From Neoarius graeffei (Eukaryota; Chordata; Actinopteri; Siluriformes; Ariidae), in assembly GCF_027579695.1 (NCBI RefSeq), contig NC_083587.1, positions 44,445,732 through 44,509,731 on the forward strand: a stretch of 64,000 nucleotides of DNA. The letters are read 5' to 3'. Below the pieces are notes generated by a model. It was given only the letters and a program-made list of their open reading frames with translations. It was not told where the DNA came from and did not search any database. Below are positions 45,308 to 58,600 of this stretch, piece by piece (the first letter of the stretch is position 1; the number at the start of each line of letters is the position of its first letter). A program made the position numbers and the translations under genes.

Positions 45308-47415
45308 CAGTGGGGAAAACAAGTATTTGATCCCTTGCTGATTTTGTTGGTTTGGCCACTAATAAAGACTCGATCAGTCTGTAATATTAATGGTAGGTGT
45401 AGTCTAACATGCTGAGACAGAATATCACAAAGAAAATCAAGAAATCGACTTTAAAGAATTTGTATTAATTTATTTGCATTTCATTGAGGAAAATAAGTAT
45501 TTGAACCCTCTTGCCAAAAGGACTTAGTACTTTGTGGCAAACCCCTTATTAGCAAGCACAGAGGTCAGACGTTTTTTGTAGTTGATGACCAGGTTTCTGC
45601 ACATATTAGGAGGAATTTTGGTCCACTCTTCTTTGCAAATGACCTCTAAATCATCAAGATTCCGTGGCTGTCGCTTGGCAACTCTGAGCTTCAGCTCTCT
45701 CCATAGATTTCCTATAGGATTCAGGTCCAGAGACTGGCTGGGCCACTCCATGACCTTGATATGTTTCTTCTTCAGCCATTCCTTGGTTGCCTTGGCTGTA
45801 TGCTTTGGGTCATTATCCTGCTGGAAGACCCATCCACGACCCATTTTAAGCTTCCTGGCAGAGGGAAGGAGGTTTTCACTTAGGATTTTACGGTACATGG
45901 CTCCGTCCATCCTCCCATTGATACGGTGAAGTAGCCTTGTGCCCTGTGCAGAAAAACACCCCCAAAGCATAAATGTTACCACCTCCATGCTTGACAGTGG
46001 GGATGGTGTTCTTGGGGTCATAAGCAGCATGTCTCTCCCTCCAGACACGACGGGTTGAATTGATGCCAAAGAGCTCAATTTTGGTCTCATCTGACCATAA
46101 CACCTTCTCCTAGTCACTCTCCAAGTCATTCAGATGTTCATTGGCAAAGTTCAGGCGGGCCTGCACATGTGCTTTCTTAAGCAGGGGTACTTTGCAAGCA
46201 CTGCAAGATGTTAGACCATTGCGGTGTAAAGTGTTACCAACTGTTTGCTTGGTGACTGTGATCCCAGCTGCTTTAAGATAATCCACTAACTCTGCCCGTG
46301 TTGTATTAGGTCTATTTCTCACCGTTCTCATGATCCTGGAAACCCCATGAGGTGAGATCTTGTTTGCAGCCCCAGACCTAGGTCGATTGATGATCATGTT
46401 GTGAGTCTTGTACTTGCGCACAATTGCACCAACAGTTGTCACCTTAACGCCCAGCTTCTTGCTAATGGTTTTGTAGCCCATACCGGTCTTGTGCAGGTCT
46501 ACATGCTGCATTCATGTGCTATGGGAATTATGGTAAATACCAAACGCCGACATGGAAAACACACATGAACGCCCCCTCTTGTGGTATTTTCCACTGGGCA
46601 ACTCGTAGAAAATTTTGATACACGAGTTGCCGAGATGAGATGAACTTTAACCTTTTCAACATGGCGGCGAGCGGTACAAGACACTTGAATGCTAAGCATT
46701 GTACGCTACTAAAGTTTTTTTTTTACTAGTACTAGTGGGTAGTTTTTGGTGTCTATGCAATGTTGCGTCATTAACAAGTGTAATATAATACATTAGAAAT
46801 CCGTTTCCTTTAAAAATGCGTTGTTATGGTTTGTTTTTACCTATCCAGAGCAGACACTATTGCTAACGATAGCTAACTAACTATTGCTAACTTGAATCTG
46901 GTCCACCATCTTTAATTTGTCAACCACAACAAAAGCATGTGAACACAACACACTGGTAAATACCACTTCCCAACTGGAAAATATCATCTTCCCAGAGCAC
47001 ATGAATGCAGGGACAATCTTCTCCCTTAAATCCACAGAAAGCTCTTTAGTCTTTCCCATGTTGGAGAGTTTGGAGTCTGACAAACTGATTGATTCTGTGG
47101 CCAGGTGGCTTTTATACAAGTCATTAGTGATGTCAGGTGTCTTCAATTTAGGTGACAAGGTAATTTGGAGAGTCTAACTTGTCTGTATTAACAAGAACTC
47201 TTGATGGTTACTAGGGGATCAAATACTTCTTTTTCTCAATAAAATACAAATAAATTAATATAGATATTTAAAACTTATTTTCTGGATTTTCTTTTTGATA
47301 TTCTGTCTCCACATGTTAGAATACACCTACCATTAAAATTACAGACTGATCAAGTCTTTCTTAGTGGGTAAACCAACAAAATCAGCAAGGGATCAAATAC
47401 TTGTTTTCCCCACTG
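45308..47415 (-). mobile_element. Tc1-like element, full length but dead, with MITE inside
   Basis: Ends CAGTGGGGAAAACAAGTATT and its inverse are flanked by TA (45306-45307, 47416-47417). The minus-strand transposase starts MGKTKELSVDLREKIV (ATG complement at 47057-47059), is cut by a 0.5-kb insertion (46506-47010), and resumes [18 protein letters not shown]. It then meets TAG in place of Trp near 46110 and a frameshift near 45950. Catalytic blocks: WSDETK retains its first Asp, FQQDND is intact, but DLNPIGNLW has Gly where the family has Glu. Several independent lesions, so not functional. Confidence 0.93.
46506..47010. mobile_element. 505-bp TIR element inserted in the Tc1 transposase
   Basis: It starts CTGCATTCATGTGCTATGGG and ends CCCAGAGCACATGAATGCAG, an almost perfect inverted pair. 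It separates codons that are contiguous in the transposase (…KIV / DLH…). No reading frame of its own. The target duplication is short or unclear (2-3 bp), class unassigned. Confidence 0.8.
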
Positions 47416-47417
47416 TA

Positions 47418-50340
47418 TACTTAATTTTGGATTTATTATTCACCTTTAAGCTCTCTGCATTTTCTTAGCAGCTGTATGATGTTTCTGTTGATTTTGCTCA
47501 ACATATTCCCAGTGGTTCCTGACTGTTCAGACATCCTGTATTTTTTAAAAAGTGTGTCCTGGTTGCAAGAACAAGCACTCAGTCGAGGGAGCATTATGTG
47601 TCTTTATGTAATGCTGCATGTGTGTGGAGCAGTAATTATAGACGAGGTCAAGATGTCAGGGGTCTGGGAGAGCAATGCTAAAAATATCTGAATAGCTGCT
47701 ACTTTGACAACATGACCTTTAAGATATTTTATAGCAGATTATGTAACAGATATTTCAGCCATACTGTGTATAATATAGCTTGCGTGTGTTTAATAGTTAT
47801 CAGTGTTTTCCCCAGAAAAAAAGTACAGCCCTAAATTCTGCCATGATAATAGACAATTGAGTGCCAACGGTGCAAAGCAAAACTAATTTTTTTTGAAAAT
47901 AGATGCTCTCAGGTGCATTTTCAGGGTCTCTGAGAGGTTTTGCCAGTGTTTCAATGATTTTATGACCTAAATGTATACACATTTGAAATTTCACCTTAAA
48001 GTTCAACATGCAAGTTAAACTGTTGTTATAGATTACTGAGGTATATGATAGATTGAAAATCTACGGGGACCCCTTGCACTTAATTATCTCTGATCAAGTA
48101 GTGTTGTAACAAAAATGTGCATGAAAATATGAACAGTGGTTTGCTTCGTCTTATGCAATCCAATGAAGAGAATCGATCATCATGACCTCCTGTTGATCAC
48201 AAAGGGATCTGAACCTAAAAACTGCCACCTTAAAATAAGTTGCTGTATTACTATAACTGTAATGATTTAGAATGCTTCTGATGCAATTACCATAATTTTT
48301 TTTTTTTTTTTTTGTGGTGTGGTTTTCATCAAATCCTGCGCTCTGATTGGCTGGTGAGCGGGTCTGTATCCTACGGTATGGACCTCTGACGACTCGCTCA
48401 TTCACAACAACAAACAACATTGTAGCAATTTTTGTCAACATTTTTTTTTAATAAGATTTATATCAAAAATCTTATACATTTTTGCCAGCATTTCTCAGCA
48501 TAATAGCATTAATTTTACATCATGGATAGCGATAATGACAGTCTTCACAGCGAAAGCGAGTTTTACTACCCTGAGGAAGAAGAAATAAAAGAAAACATTT
48601 CAGGAGAAAGCTAAAAACCTGTAACTTGCTAATGCCGAGCACAAACATGGCTGAATCCTGAATGACTCAATTTTGTCTAAATAGGGGACTACATAGGCGG
48701 CAAAATGTAGTTTTTTTTTTTGTTGTTTTTTGTTTTTTACAGCTGTGAATGAGGATTCACAATGGTGGCTTGGTTCGGTTTTCCCTTTTGGGCGCTTTCG
48801 TTTTCTGTTAGAATTTGGTAAAGGAAAAAAAATTATTTACCAGCTTAAGGTCGGTCTGTATGGTGAAAAGAAAAGTAAGGCAACTGCATATTATAAAGTT
48901 TAAATTTTGGCACTTTATTAAATGGACTAGATTAAAACATATTTAAAGGAAAAGAAAGCTTAATTCATACATTTAAGTTTGCAGAAAGATTATGTACTTT
49001 AAACACATTCGTGAAGAGAATTTGTTAATAAGAGTCAGATGTAGCATAATTTCGAGTAATAATGATGAGCATATTTGGCAGCGTGAGGTCACTGTGACCC
49101 TTTAACAAAAGAATAATCCGGAGCCGCCTTTTGTTAAATGGATCCCAGTGACATCACACTGTGATTAATTTATTGTGACCGTTGTCTGGTTTTGTGTGCC
49201 ATCACTCACGTGGGTTTGTTGACGTTTAGTCAACCAATCTGTGATCGAAGCCATAATGATAATAGACTAGGTCAAACTTTTGCGATTAAAATCAGTCGGC
49301 TTTGTCTGTCTGGTGGGGGACAACATCAGCAGCCAATGAGAGTGCTTATAATTAATCGGAAAATTCCGGGATGTCTGACGTTTTCTTTCGATATTTTCAT
49401 TGGATGGTTTGAACACGTGATCTTGACATAGCCAACAGATTAGTTTGTTTACATCATACCACACGGACATAATTTGACAGAATCAACACAAACGTTGGGG
49501 AAAAAGACCTCTTTTCAGCACCAGATGCCTCGGGTTCACTAGACTTCTTTGTGAAGCCAAACTTCAGGAGGGACATTTTCTATGTTTTCTAGGTTATATG
49601 AATAAATGAGTGCCAAAACTTATCGCAAAAAAGTGTTTGATACTCAATAAAGAAATCATTTCACCAGAATTACTTTAACACAAAAATCTATTCACTGCAG
49701 AAAAAAATTGGACTCCATCAATCATTAATTTATTTATGAGAAATTGAAAACCAGAAAATTAAAATGATATATATTTTCATTTTTAAATTATTAACTTTGA
49801 ATATATATCCTCCACTGATTAATTGTTGTCTAATTATTCAGTGTGGCTTCTGTATGGTATTTAATGGTCAAAAAAAGATTAATAATTTAAAATAATCCAT
49901 AATTGTATCTAAATTATAGAGCCCTATGTTTCAAATCCCTAAACTCCCATTACTAATTAGTTAATTAATACATCCGGTAACCTAATTAGCAGCCATTTGA
50001 CAGCTTGGTATTTCATAGATAACTTTCCCCACCCCACTCCTACCTCACTCCCTGTCAATCCATACGCATGCAGACGCACATTCCAAGCCCAGCACACGCT
50101 CGGCTATATAATGAACACCATCAACAACAATTCAAAGATTTGGAAATTACCACATACTCAACGTAAATATACAGTTGAATAATGATCCCGCCAACAGAAA
50201 TGTCAACAAATCCATGTGTATGACACGATTAAAACCAATCATAAACGACCGTTTACTTTTCACCTCAAATACACGAAGTAGTATGGAGCACTTGCATGTG
50301 ACGTCACAGCCGATCCAGATTGTGACGGACGCCATCTTGT
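47418..50340. other. Decayed, AT-rich stretch without recognisable gene
   Basis: It contains a poly-T run (48297-48314) followed by 'GCGCTCTGATTGGCTG', a phrase of dispersed fish repeats, and only short frames. 'AGCCCTAAATTCTGCCAT' at about 47827 resembles the inverse of a sequence near 54498. I cannot assign elements here. Confidence 0.45.
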
Positions 50341-50452
50341 AGGTCAAACGCCATATTTCCGCCTTCCACTTCTACTTCTGGTTCTACTTCTGCTTTTATT
50401 TCTACCTTTTCTTCTGGAAAACCCTACTATATACAATTCTACTACAACGGCT

Positions 50453-50800
50453 GTGGCTACAAGCTCTCCCTACCTGTGTACGTTTTTTGTGTGTATTTTT
50501 GCGTGTTGTTCGTCTGTACCGGACTTCAATATCCACTACAACCGTATGGACTTACTGGACATTGGTTTCCAGCAGAAAATGACGGTTTGTAGCAATTTCC
50601 ATCGCATGCACAACATTCCGGACGAGATAGCGAGACCAGCGGGGTCTCCATGGATTGTTATCGGAAGCAAAGCGAAGGGGGCGGTGTCGGGAGCGGAAGC
50701 AAAAGCGAGGCTGCAGAGCCGGCCTGTTGACTAAGCTCAGAAAACAACCACTCAAACCTCCACTGCTAAGCCTCTACCTCTCCAACGCCAGATCCATGTA
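50453..50800 (+). pseudogene. Possible LINE ORF start fragment
   Basis: The frame contains HYNRMDLLDIG then IPDEIARPAGSPWIV, a pattern like the opening of fish LINE polyproteins. It stops at 50734 (TAA) but the next frame continues similarly. Weak evidence. Confidence 0.3.
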
Positions 50801-50892
50801 AACGAGACAGACGATTTGGAATTACAGCTGGAATTACCTTATTCTATTCTATAATCGGCTGGTCAGTGCTATACTCAATACTTAAGTGACTT

Positions 50893-51112
50893 ACCCATCC
50901 AATGAGGATTCTTGTTTACAAGATGCTACATCTGAGTCGCTGACAAATCCTGAATTTCTGTAAAGATAACTGTCCAGAGATTTATAAGCACGCAGTGCTT
51001 CACCACTGAACAGCAAGGGAAAGTTAATGAGGTAATTATACACGTCCGGGTATTCCGCTGGCAGTTCAAAATCCGGTCGTGAAAACTCCGTCCGGTAAGC
51101 CATAAGGGTCAC
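50893..51112 (-). pseudogene. Isolated minus-strand exon, transposon-type protein
   Basis: It reads MTLMAYRTEFSRPDFELP, then YPDVYNYLINFP and EALRAYKSLDSYLY, and ends at a good donor (GGTAAGT on the minus strand near 50892). The 'Y..VY.YLI...... L.AYKSL.AY' pattern is familiar from multi-copy fish proteins associated with YqaJ-like/SWIM-type transposon genes. No following exon was found nearby, so this is probably a fragment. Confidence 0.45.
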
Positions 51113-51902
51113 AAATCTGTAGATCGTTTATTTAGACATGTATCTAGTTATCTGTTCATTAGAAAAATGAGCCGTGTAGTCCGTCGGTTGAAATTGATCC
51201 ATTCTGTACACGAGTGCAGCAGTATTCAGCGGTGTTTTTGACCGACAAGATGGCGGTTGTGTACTTTCCGGTCACGTGACTGCAAGATCTCTATTGGCTG
51301 GTTTCGCAAGTGGAATATTGTGCATGCGCACATCGCTCTTTCCGAATAGAAACATCCGGCAATTCATCAAAACAATATGTCGAGTGAGATGCTTCGGAAA
51401 TCATGTGAATAAACTGATAAATTTGATATGTAACCCGAATATCTGCGTATTTTGGCACTTGTCCGATCGGACAAATAACTGAGACGATGAACTTGTCCGA
51501 CATAAAGTATCACTTGTCCCGGACAAGCATTAATGTCAAGCCCTGAGAAATAAACATATCACAATGACCACATTTCAGAGGGAACTAAATTTCACCAATT
51601 TCATGAAATCAAAAGGCCGTCTAGCTTGAAAAACGTACTATGTCTTGGATTATGTAGATCCTCTGTAAAAATCCCTGGGAAGGAACTGTTACGATAGACA
51701 TGATTAGAACCAGAGCATTAATATAAACGTCTCATTTGAATTGCAGCCCAAGCTATTGTTACAGTTTATGTTACAGAAGAATCAACACCACCTGTCCAAT
51801 CCGATTCGACAAGTCAACAACACTGTGGTATAAAGTGTGATATCCAATAAATTATGCCTGACTATAGGAACCTACAATTCTTTGAAAACTTGCTTAGTCT
51901 TA

Positions 51903-53503
51903 CAACCCTGATTCCAAAAAAGTTGGGACAAAGTACAAATTGTAAATAAAAACGGAATGCAATAATTTACAAATCTCAAAAACTGATATCATATTCACAA
52001 TAGAACATAGACAACATATCAAATGTCGAAACTGAGACATTTTGAAATTTCATGCCAAATATTGGCTCATTTTGAAATTTCATGACAGCAACACATCTCA
52101 AAGTTGGGACGGGGGCAATAAGAGGCTGGAAAAGTTAAAGGTACAAAAAAGAAATAGCTGGAGGACCAAATTGCAACTCATTAGGTCAATTGGCAATAGG
52201 TCATTAACATGACTGGGTATAAAAAGAGCATCTTGGAGTGGCAGCGGCTCTCAGAAGTAAAGATGGGAAGAGGATCAGCAATCCCCCTAATTCTGCGCCG
52301 ACAAATAGTGGAGCAATATCAGAAAGGAATTCGACAGTGTAAAATTGCAAAGAGTTTGAACATATGATCATCTACAGTGCATAATATCATCAAAAGATTC
52401 AGAGAATCAGGAAGAATCTCTGTGTGTAAGGGTCAAGGCCGGAAAACCATACTGGGTGCCCGTGATCTTCGGGCCCTTAGACGGCACTGCATCACATACA
52501 GACATGCTTCTTTATTGGAAATCACAAAATGGGCTCAGGAATATTTCCAGAGAACATTATCTGTGAACACAATTCACCGTGCCATCCGCCGTTGCCAGCT
52601 AAAACTCTATAGTTCAAAGAAGAAGCCGTATCTAAACATGATCCAGAAGCGCAGACGTCTTCTCTGGGCCAAGGCTCGTTTAAAATGGACTGTGGCAAAG
52701 TGGAAAACTGTTCTGTGGTCAGAAGAATCAAAATTTGAAGTTCTTTATGGAAATCAGGGACGCCGTGTCATTCGGACTAAAGAGGAGAAGGACGACCCAA
52801 GTTGTTATCAGCGCTCAGTTCAGAAGCCTGCATCTCTGATGGTATGGGATTGCATTAGTGTGTGTGGCATGGGCAGCTTACACATCTGGAAAGACACCAT
52901 CAATGCTGAAAGGTATAGGTTCTAGAGCAACATATGCTCCCATCCAGACGACGTCTCTTTCAGGGAAGACCTTGCATTTTCCAACATGACAATGCCAAAC
53001 CACATACTGCATCAATTACAGCATCATGGCTGTGTAGAAGAAGGGTCCGGGTACTGAACTGGCCAGCCTGCAGTCCAGATCTTTCACCCATAGAAAACAT
53101 TTGGCGCATCATAAAACGGAAGATACAACAGAAAAGACCTAAGACAGTTGAGCAACTAGAATCCGCCATTAGACAAGAATGGGTTAACATTCCTATCCCT
53201 AAACTTGAGCAACTTGTCTCCTCAGTCCCCAGACGTTTACAGACTGTTGTAAAGAGAAAAGGGGATGTCTCACAGTGGTAAACATGGCCTTGTCCCAACT
53301 TTTTTGAGATGTGTTGTTGTCATGAAATTTAAAATCACCTAATTTTTCTCTTTAAACTGAGAAAATGTATAATTTAAACATTTGATATGTCATCTATGTT
53401 CTATTCTGAATAAAATATGGAATTTTGAAACTTCCATATCATTGCATTCCGTTTTTATTTACAATTTATACTTTGTCCCAATTTTTTTTTGGAATCAGGG
53501 TTG
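51903..53503 (+). mobile_element. Tc1-like element, full length (1601 bp), dead
   Basis: Ends CAACCCTGATTCCAAAAAAG and its inverse, flanked by TA (51901-51902, 53504-53505), with long imperfect inverted repeats of about 200 bp. The transposase starts at the ATG at 52263 (MGRGSAIPLILRRQ), meets TGA near 52366, runs 52377-52925, then a frameshift leads to 52934-53281. Catalytic blocks: the usual WSDES reads WSEES, second block FQHDNAKPHTA, third DLSPIENIW. With stop, frameshift and altered first Asp it is inactive. The hus1-intron copy at 481-1575 is the same family. Confidence 0.93.
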
Positions 53504-53505
53504 TA

Positions 53506-55660
53506 CTTATGCTGATGTCTCGAGCAGCATGTTTAAAGGTACAGCTTCATATAGGCGAGACATTCTAGTGTCTCATGGCAAGAGTACAAGCCACAAGCGG
53601 TGTGATGCTGTAAACCAGAGGCATCATCCAGAAGCCTGGATAAGAAGTTCTTAAAATTCTATGTTCATAATTTCTACTCTATTTGAATATATTGCTTCTG
53701 AACTTCAGCATAATAATTGGTGAATTATGGTATCAATCAGTCTGTTTTATTATATTTTTGAACTTTTGCCTCAGTATATCAAGTATTGATTACTTTTGAT
53801 TCATAGATATTATGCATATGTTGTGAATTCGGAAACAAATGCAGTAAAGATTGTTGGGTTACAAATAGTTTATTTGTGGGTATTTTTTTTTTTTCTCAAA
53901 TATTTCTTCGGACAAGTCAACTTCACATTCGGACAAGTAAATTTCCTTTCAACTTGCCCGACAGGACAAGTAGTTTCAAAAGTTAATGTAGAGCCCTGTT
54001 TCTGTAATATTAAAAAAAACCAGGCCATTTTGTGGCTGGGAAGTTATTTAATTTGAGGGGATTCCTGAGCAAATAATGTGCATGAAATTGCTCGCTTCGC
54101 GCAGTCAAGCAGACAGAGGAAGTCCGTGTGTGCATGCGCAGGTTTACTTACTGTCTTCTTCTTTTGGGTTTTACAGCAGCTGGCATCCAGTGTTGCATTA
54201 CTGCCATCTACAGGTTGACCTTGACTGTGCACTGACAGTTACTTCATTGTCGCTAAATGGACAGCTGATCACATGAAGGTGCTCGCTGACCACCGATTAT
54301 TTATTAGTTTGGTCCTGCGTTTCCTTTCCTTCGCAACATAATGTCTTGCTTTCCGTTACTGTAGTCGGTATTTCGTGTTTCATTTGTTCTCTCCTGTTTC
54401 AAGTTTGTGTCCCACAATGCCGTGCACAAACTGGGAAAGCCCACTACGTGATGCATGATGCAGTATCTTGAATTGGGTCATGGTGAAGCAGGAAAAAATA
54501 GCAGAGAATTTAGGGCCATCTGGTCCTAAATTTTTTTCTTTTATTTAAAAAAAAAACTAATAAAATTGGAAGTCTGTGATTCAAATTCAGTGGCTTTCAG
54601 TCCACTAAACAAAAATAATTGGGTGTCAGAGAATTCTTTTTATGACCTAAACTTTGAAAAATCTGAAAGGCAGTCTACCTTTTAAGTGTGTGATTTTGTT
54701 ATTTACAATGAAAAATAAGCATAAGCATGGAACACTTTTTGTTAGATATTTAGTTAACGTTTTTGTTCATTCTGGGTTGCTTGATAAAAGTTGTGGTGTG
54801 GCTGTTTGTTTTTTTAAGTTTGTGTTTAACTTCAAGAGGGAGGAGGGAATAAAAAGAGACTGGTGAGGGGGAACAGCTAACGACTTGTAGAGAACATAAC
54901 ATAACTAACATTAACTATATAGAGGTAATCTTGTCATTTAATTACAGAATTTTAATTGTTGGCAAATTTGCTGTGGTATAAGAGGAATAAAACACTTTTG
55001 AATGTCCTGTTGAGAAAATAATCTGCTCTGGATTCCTTAGGTAATATGTGGACAGCAAAAGTACTCCTATGTAAACACAAATTAAGATTCCATGACAAAC
55101 ACCATTCAGGCAAAAGCTCAAATTAGGAATACATCAAACGGCGCTTTAGTCTACTTTTATTATTTATCTTTAATATAAGGTGCTTGAGGGGCAGAAGTGC
55201 TGCTTGCATTGAATTGCATTCTGTGAATGAAAAATATTTTAAATGTTGTACAAATTCATGTTTAATTAGCAGTAATTAAAATAGAATCATTCATGTCTCG
55301 TTTTTGAGGCAAGTTCAGATTTGTTTCTTTTAAAGTTTTTTTTTTTTTTTTTTTTTTTTTTGAAAGGCCGATAAAACGAGTCGTAAAAGAGGAGGTCTCC
55401 AGTCTGTTAAAACAGATGAATGGCCATGGTACTAGATCAGTCAGGGTAGAAAGTTTAACTTCTGGGGGACATTGGGGAAAGTTGAGCAAAAAGTAGGATT
55501 CATTGGACTGACAATTTTCAGATTTTAGGGTGTGGTGTTTTTTATAAATTTGTAAAAAAAAATTTCTTGCTGTGCTAATATTTCTACAGAGCTATGTTGA
55601 TTGCCACAGGTGGGTCTATCACATGTTTTTTTTTTTTTTAATAAACTCGTCCTTTTCTCA
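53506..55660. other. Stretch upstream of pdp1, no gene seen
   Basis: AT-rich DNA with poly-T runs (for example 55339-55361). It contains repeated GGACAAGT words at 53910-53975. Probably part of a pdp1 5' intron; no conserved reading frame. Confidence 0.5.
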
Positions 55661-55666
55661 CTGCAG

Positions 55667-58600
55667 GTCCATTGACATCACTTCGTAAGGCTGCATTCTC
55701 ATGGCGGCAACCTCCCAGCTGTTTCGGGTAATCCATGGCAGGGGGTTTGGCCGTACTTTGCCATCAATTTTGTGTCAAACCTGCTTTCAAATCCATCAAC
55801 CAAATGCAACGTCTGGTCCAATTCAGCCCCTGTTGCGGAGCTACAGGACATCAGCTACGCGGCTCACATACTACCTCACACCCCCTCAGGTGAACAGCAT
55901 CCTGAAGGCCAATGAGTACAGCTTCCAAGTGCCCGAATTTGATGGCAAAAACCTCAGCTCAGTCATGGGGTTTGATAGTAATCAACTCCCAGCCAATGCA
56001 CCTATTGAGGACCGGCGCAGTGCAGCAACATGCTTGCAGACACGTGGCATGCTCTACGGTGTCTTTGATGGGCATGCAGGCTGTGCCTGTGCCCAGGCAT
56101 TGAGTGAGAGGCTCTTCTACTACATAGCTGTGGCCATGCTGCCACATGAGACACTTGCCGAGCTGGAGAGCGCTGTGGAGAGCGGCCGGCCTCTTCAGCC
56201 TATGCTGCAGTGGCACAAGCACCCAAACGACTACTTCAGCCGTGAAGCGTCACCCCTCTATTTCAACAGCTTGCGCACATACTGGCAAGAGCTGCTGGAC
56301 CTAAGCACACCCGGAGAACAGCCTGAGGTGGCTGAGGTGCTGGTAAGTGCCTTCAAACGCCTGGACAATGACATCTCTTTGGAGGCACAGGTGGGGGATG
56401 CCAATGCCTTCCTGCACTACTGGGTGTTACGTGTGGCCTTCTCAGGTGCTACAGCATGCGTGGCACATATTGACGGTGCTGATTTGCATGTGGCAAATGC
56501 GGGCGATGGCCGTGCTGTTCTAGGTGTGCAGGAGCCTGATGGCTCGTTCTCGGCGCTGACCCTTTCCAATGACCACAATGCACAGAACGAAGCCGAGGTT
56601 CAACGTGTACGTGCTGAGCATCCACATGCTGAGTCCAAGACAGTGGTGAGGCAGGACAGGCTGCTTGGTCTCCTCATGCCGTTCCGTGCATTTGGTGATG
56701 TCAAGTTCAAGTGGAGCGTGGAACTGCAGCGGCGTGTGCTCGAGTCCGGCCCAGACCAACTCCACGAGAACGAGCATGCCAAGTTTGTGCCACCCAACTA
56801 CCACACCCCACCATACCTGACTGCTGAGCCTGAGGTGACGTATCATCGCCTTCGGCCACAAGACCGCTTCCTGGTGCTCGGTTCAGATGGACTGTGGGAG
56901 ACACTGCACCGGCAGGAGGTGGTGCGTATCGTGGGTGAGCACCTGACTGGAGTGCGCCAACAGCAACCTATCAGTGTGGGCGGCTACAGGGTTACGCTCG
57001 GCCAAATGCAGGGGCTTCTGCAGGAGAGGAAGGCACATGTCTCCTCCACATTTCAAGACCAGAACGCAGCCACACACCTGATCCGCCACGCTGTAGGCAA
57101 TAATGAATTTGGCATGGTGGATCATGAGAGATTATCCAAGATGCTCAGCTTGCCAGAGGAGCTGGCACGCATGTACAGAGATGATATCACCATCATTATA
57201 GTGCAATTTAATCCACACGTCATAGGAGCTCAGCAGAGCTGAATGTACTTTTACTCTGGTTCTGTTACACTGCTTTTGGAAGCACTCATGAGTAGATAAT
57301 GAGTAATACGGGAGTGGTGTGTGTTGGGGGGATGGGTTAATATCTGCTGTATTATCATATATGCGTCACAATTCTGTCTGCAGTTATGTTCAGCACTACA
57401 GTGAAGAGGGGGGGATATTGGTTTTAATTTTTAAGATATCTAAGAATGCTTTGGATGTTGGTTTACGTAGCTAAGGTACACTGTGTGCGCGCACGCTTGT
57501 TTAAATGAAATTGAAACAGTTGTCATTCATGCTGCTTCCTTATGACTTGAGCACTGAAGCCAAAAACTAAGAATTGACATTTTTCATTATTGCCTAGTCC
57601 TGGAAATGCAGCTTTGAAGTAATTTGTTAACATTTCAGGTCATGATGGTGATAATTCTTTACACTACTGTGAAAAAAAAAATACATATCGACTCTCATAG
57701 TAAAACTTTCTCTCTTTTTAAAGAATCCCAAATTCTCAAGTGAAGTAAACTTTGACCTTGCTTAGTTTTCCTGGACTGGAAACAATTCAGTATTTTACTT
57801 GTACCATGTTTATTCGTAGCAGGAGCAAAGCATGCATGTCTGGTCTTTACTGTAGTGTTGAGCAGAATTTTGAGTGCACTTAGTTACTGATATTAATGAA
57901 GTGACTTGTTTATGAATGCATGACTCTAGTTACTATCTTTGTGTCTGTGCCATTGTGCTTAATTCTGGAATGAAATGCATTGTTTTATAAACTGGACCTG
58001 CTTAGGTCACCATCGGCACTGTCTTCAAGTGACGATCGCATCATGGGAAAGTATAAAAGCACAGCAGGTTGATAATAAATTTTATTACACTTATGTGTAT
58101 TGTGATTGAAGACACAATGCCCTTCAGTCCAGTATGTTACAGTTCTGTTTATTTGTAGTAGGTCAAAATGAATGTAGCTTTGATTGATTTCTAGCTGATA
58201 GAATCAGCCTCACTGTTCTGCAGTAAAAACACACATTTTAACTGCTTTTAGCAGACTCCGACATGTAAACGACATTTTAAATGCAAACGAAACTATTAAT
58301 CATCTTCTTTGATAACCTTTTTTTCTAACACACTGCCAACTTTATGAATTGTATTAGCTTCTAGTGGCACAAGGTAGATGGAGGGGGGGGGGGGGGACCT
58401 GTGAAAATATGGTTATTAAAATGATGAATGCCATCTTGACCTTCCTGGTCAACATTTATCAAAAGGAAATCAGGTTAGAAAGACTTTTTTTTTTGGGACC
58501 TGAAAGTTACTGAACACCTCCCTTCTTTCTGATGTATTAAGTAAAAGATGTGTATACATATTTAACTTGACGTGTTTATCTTCAAAATTGTTTAATACCA

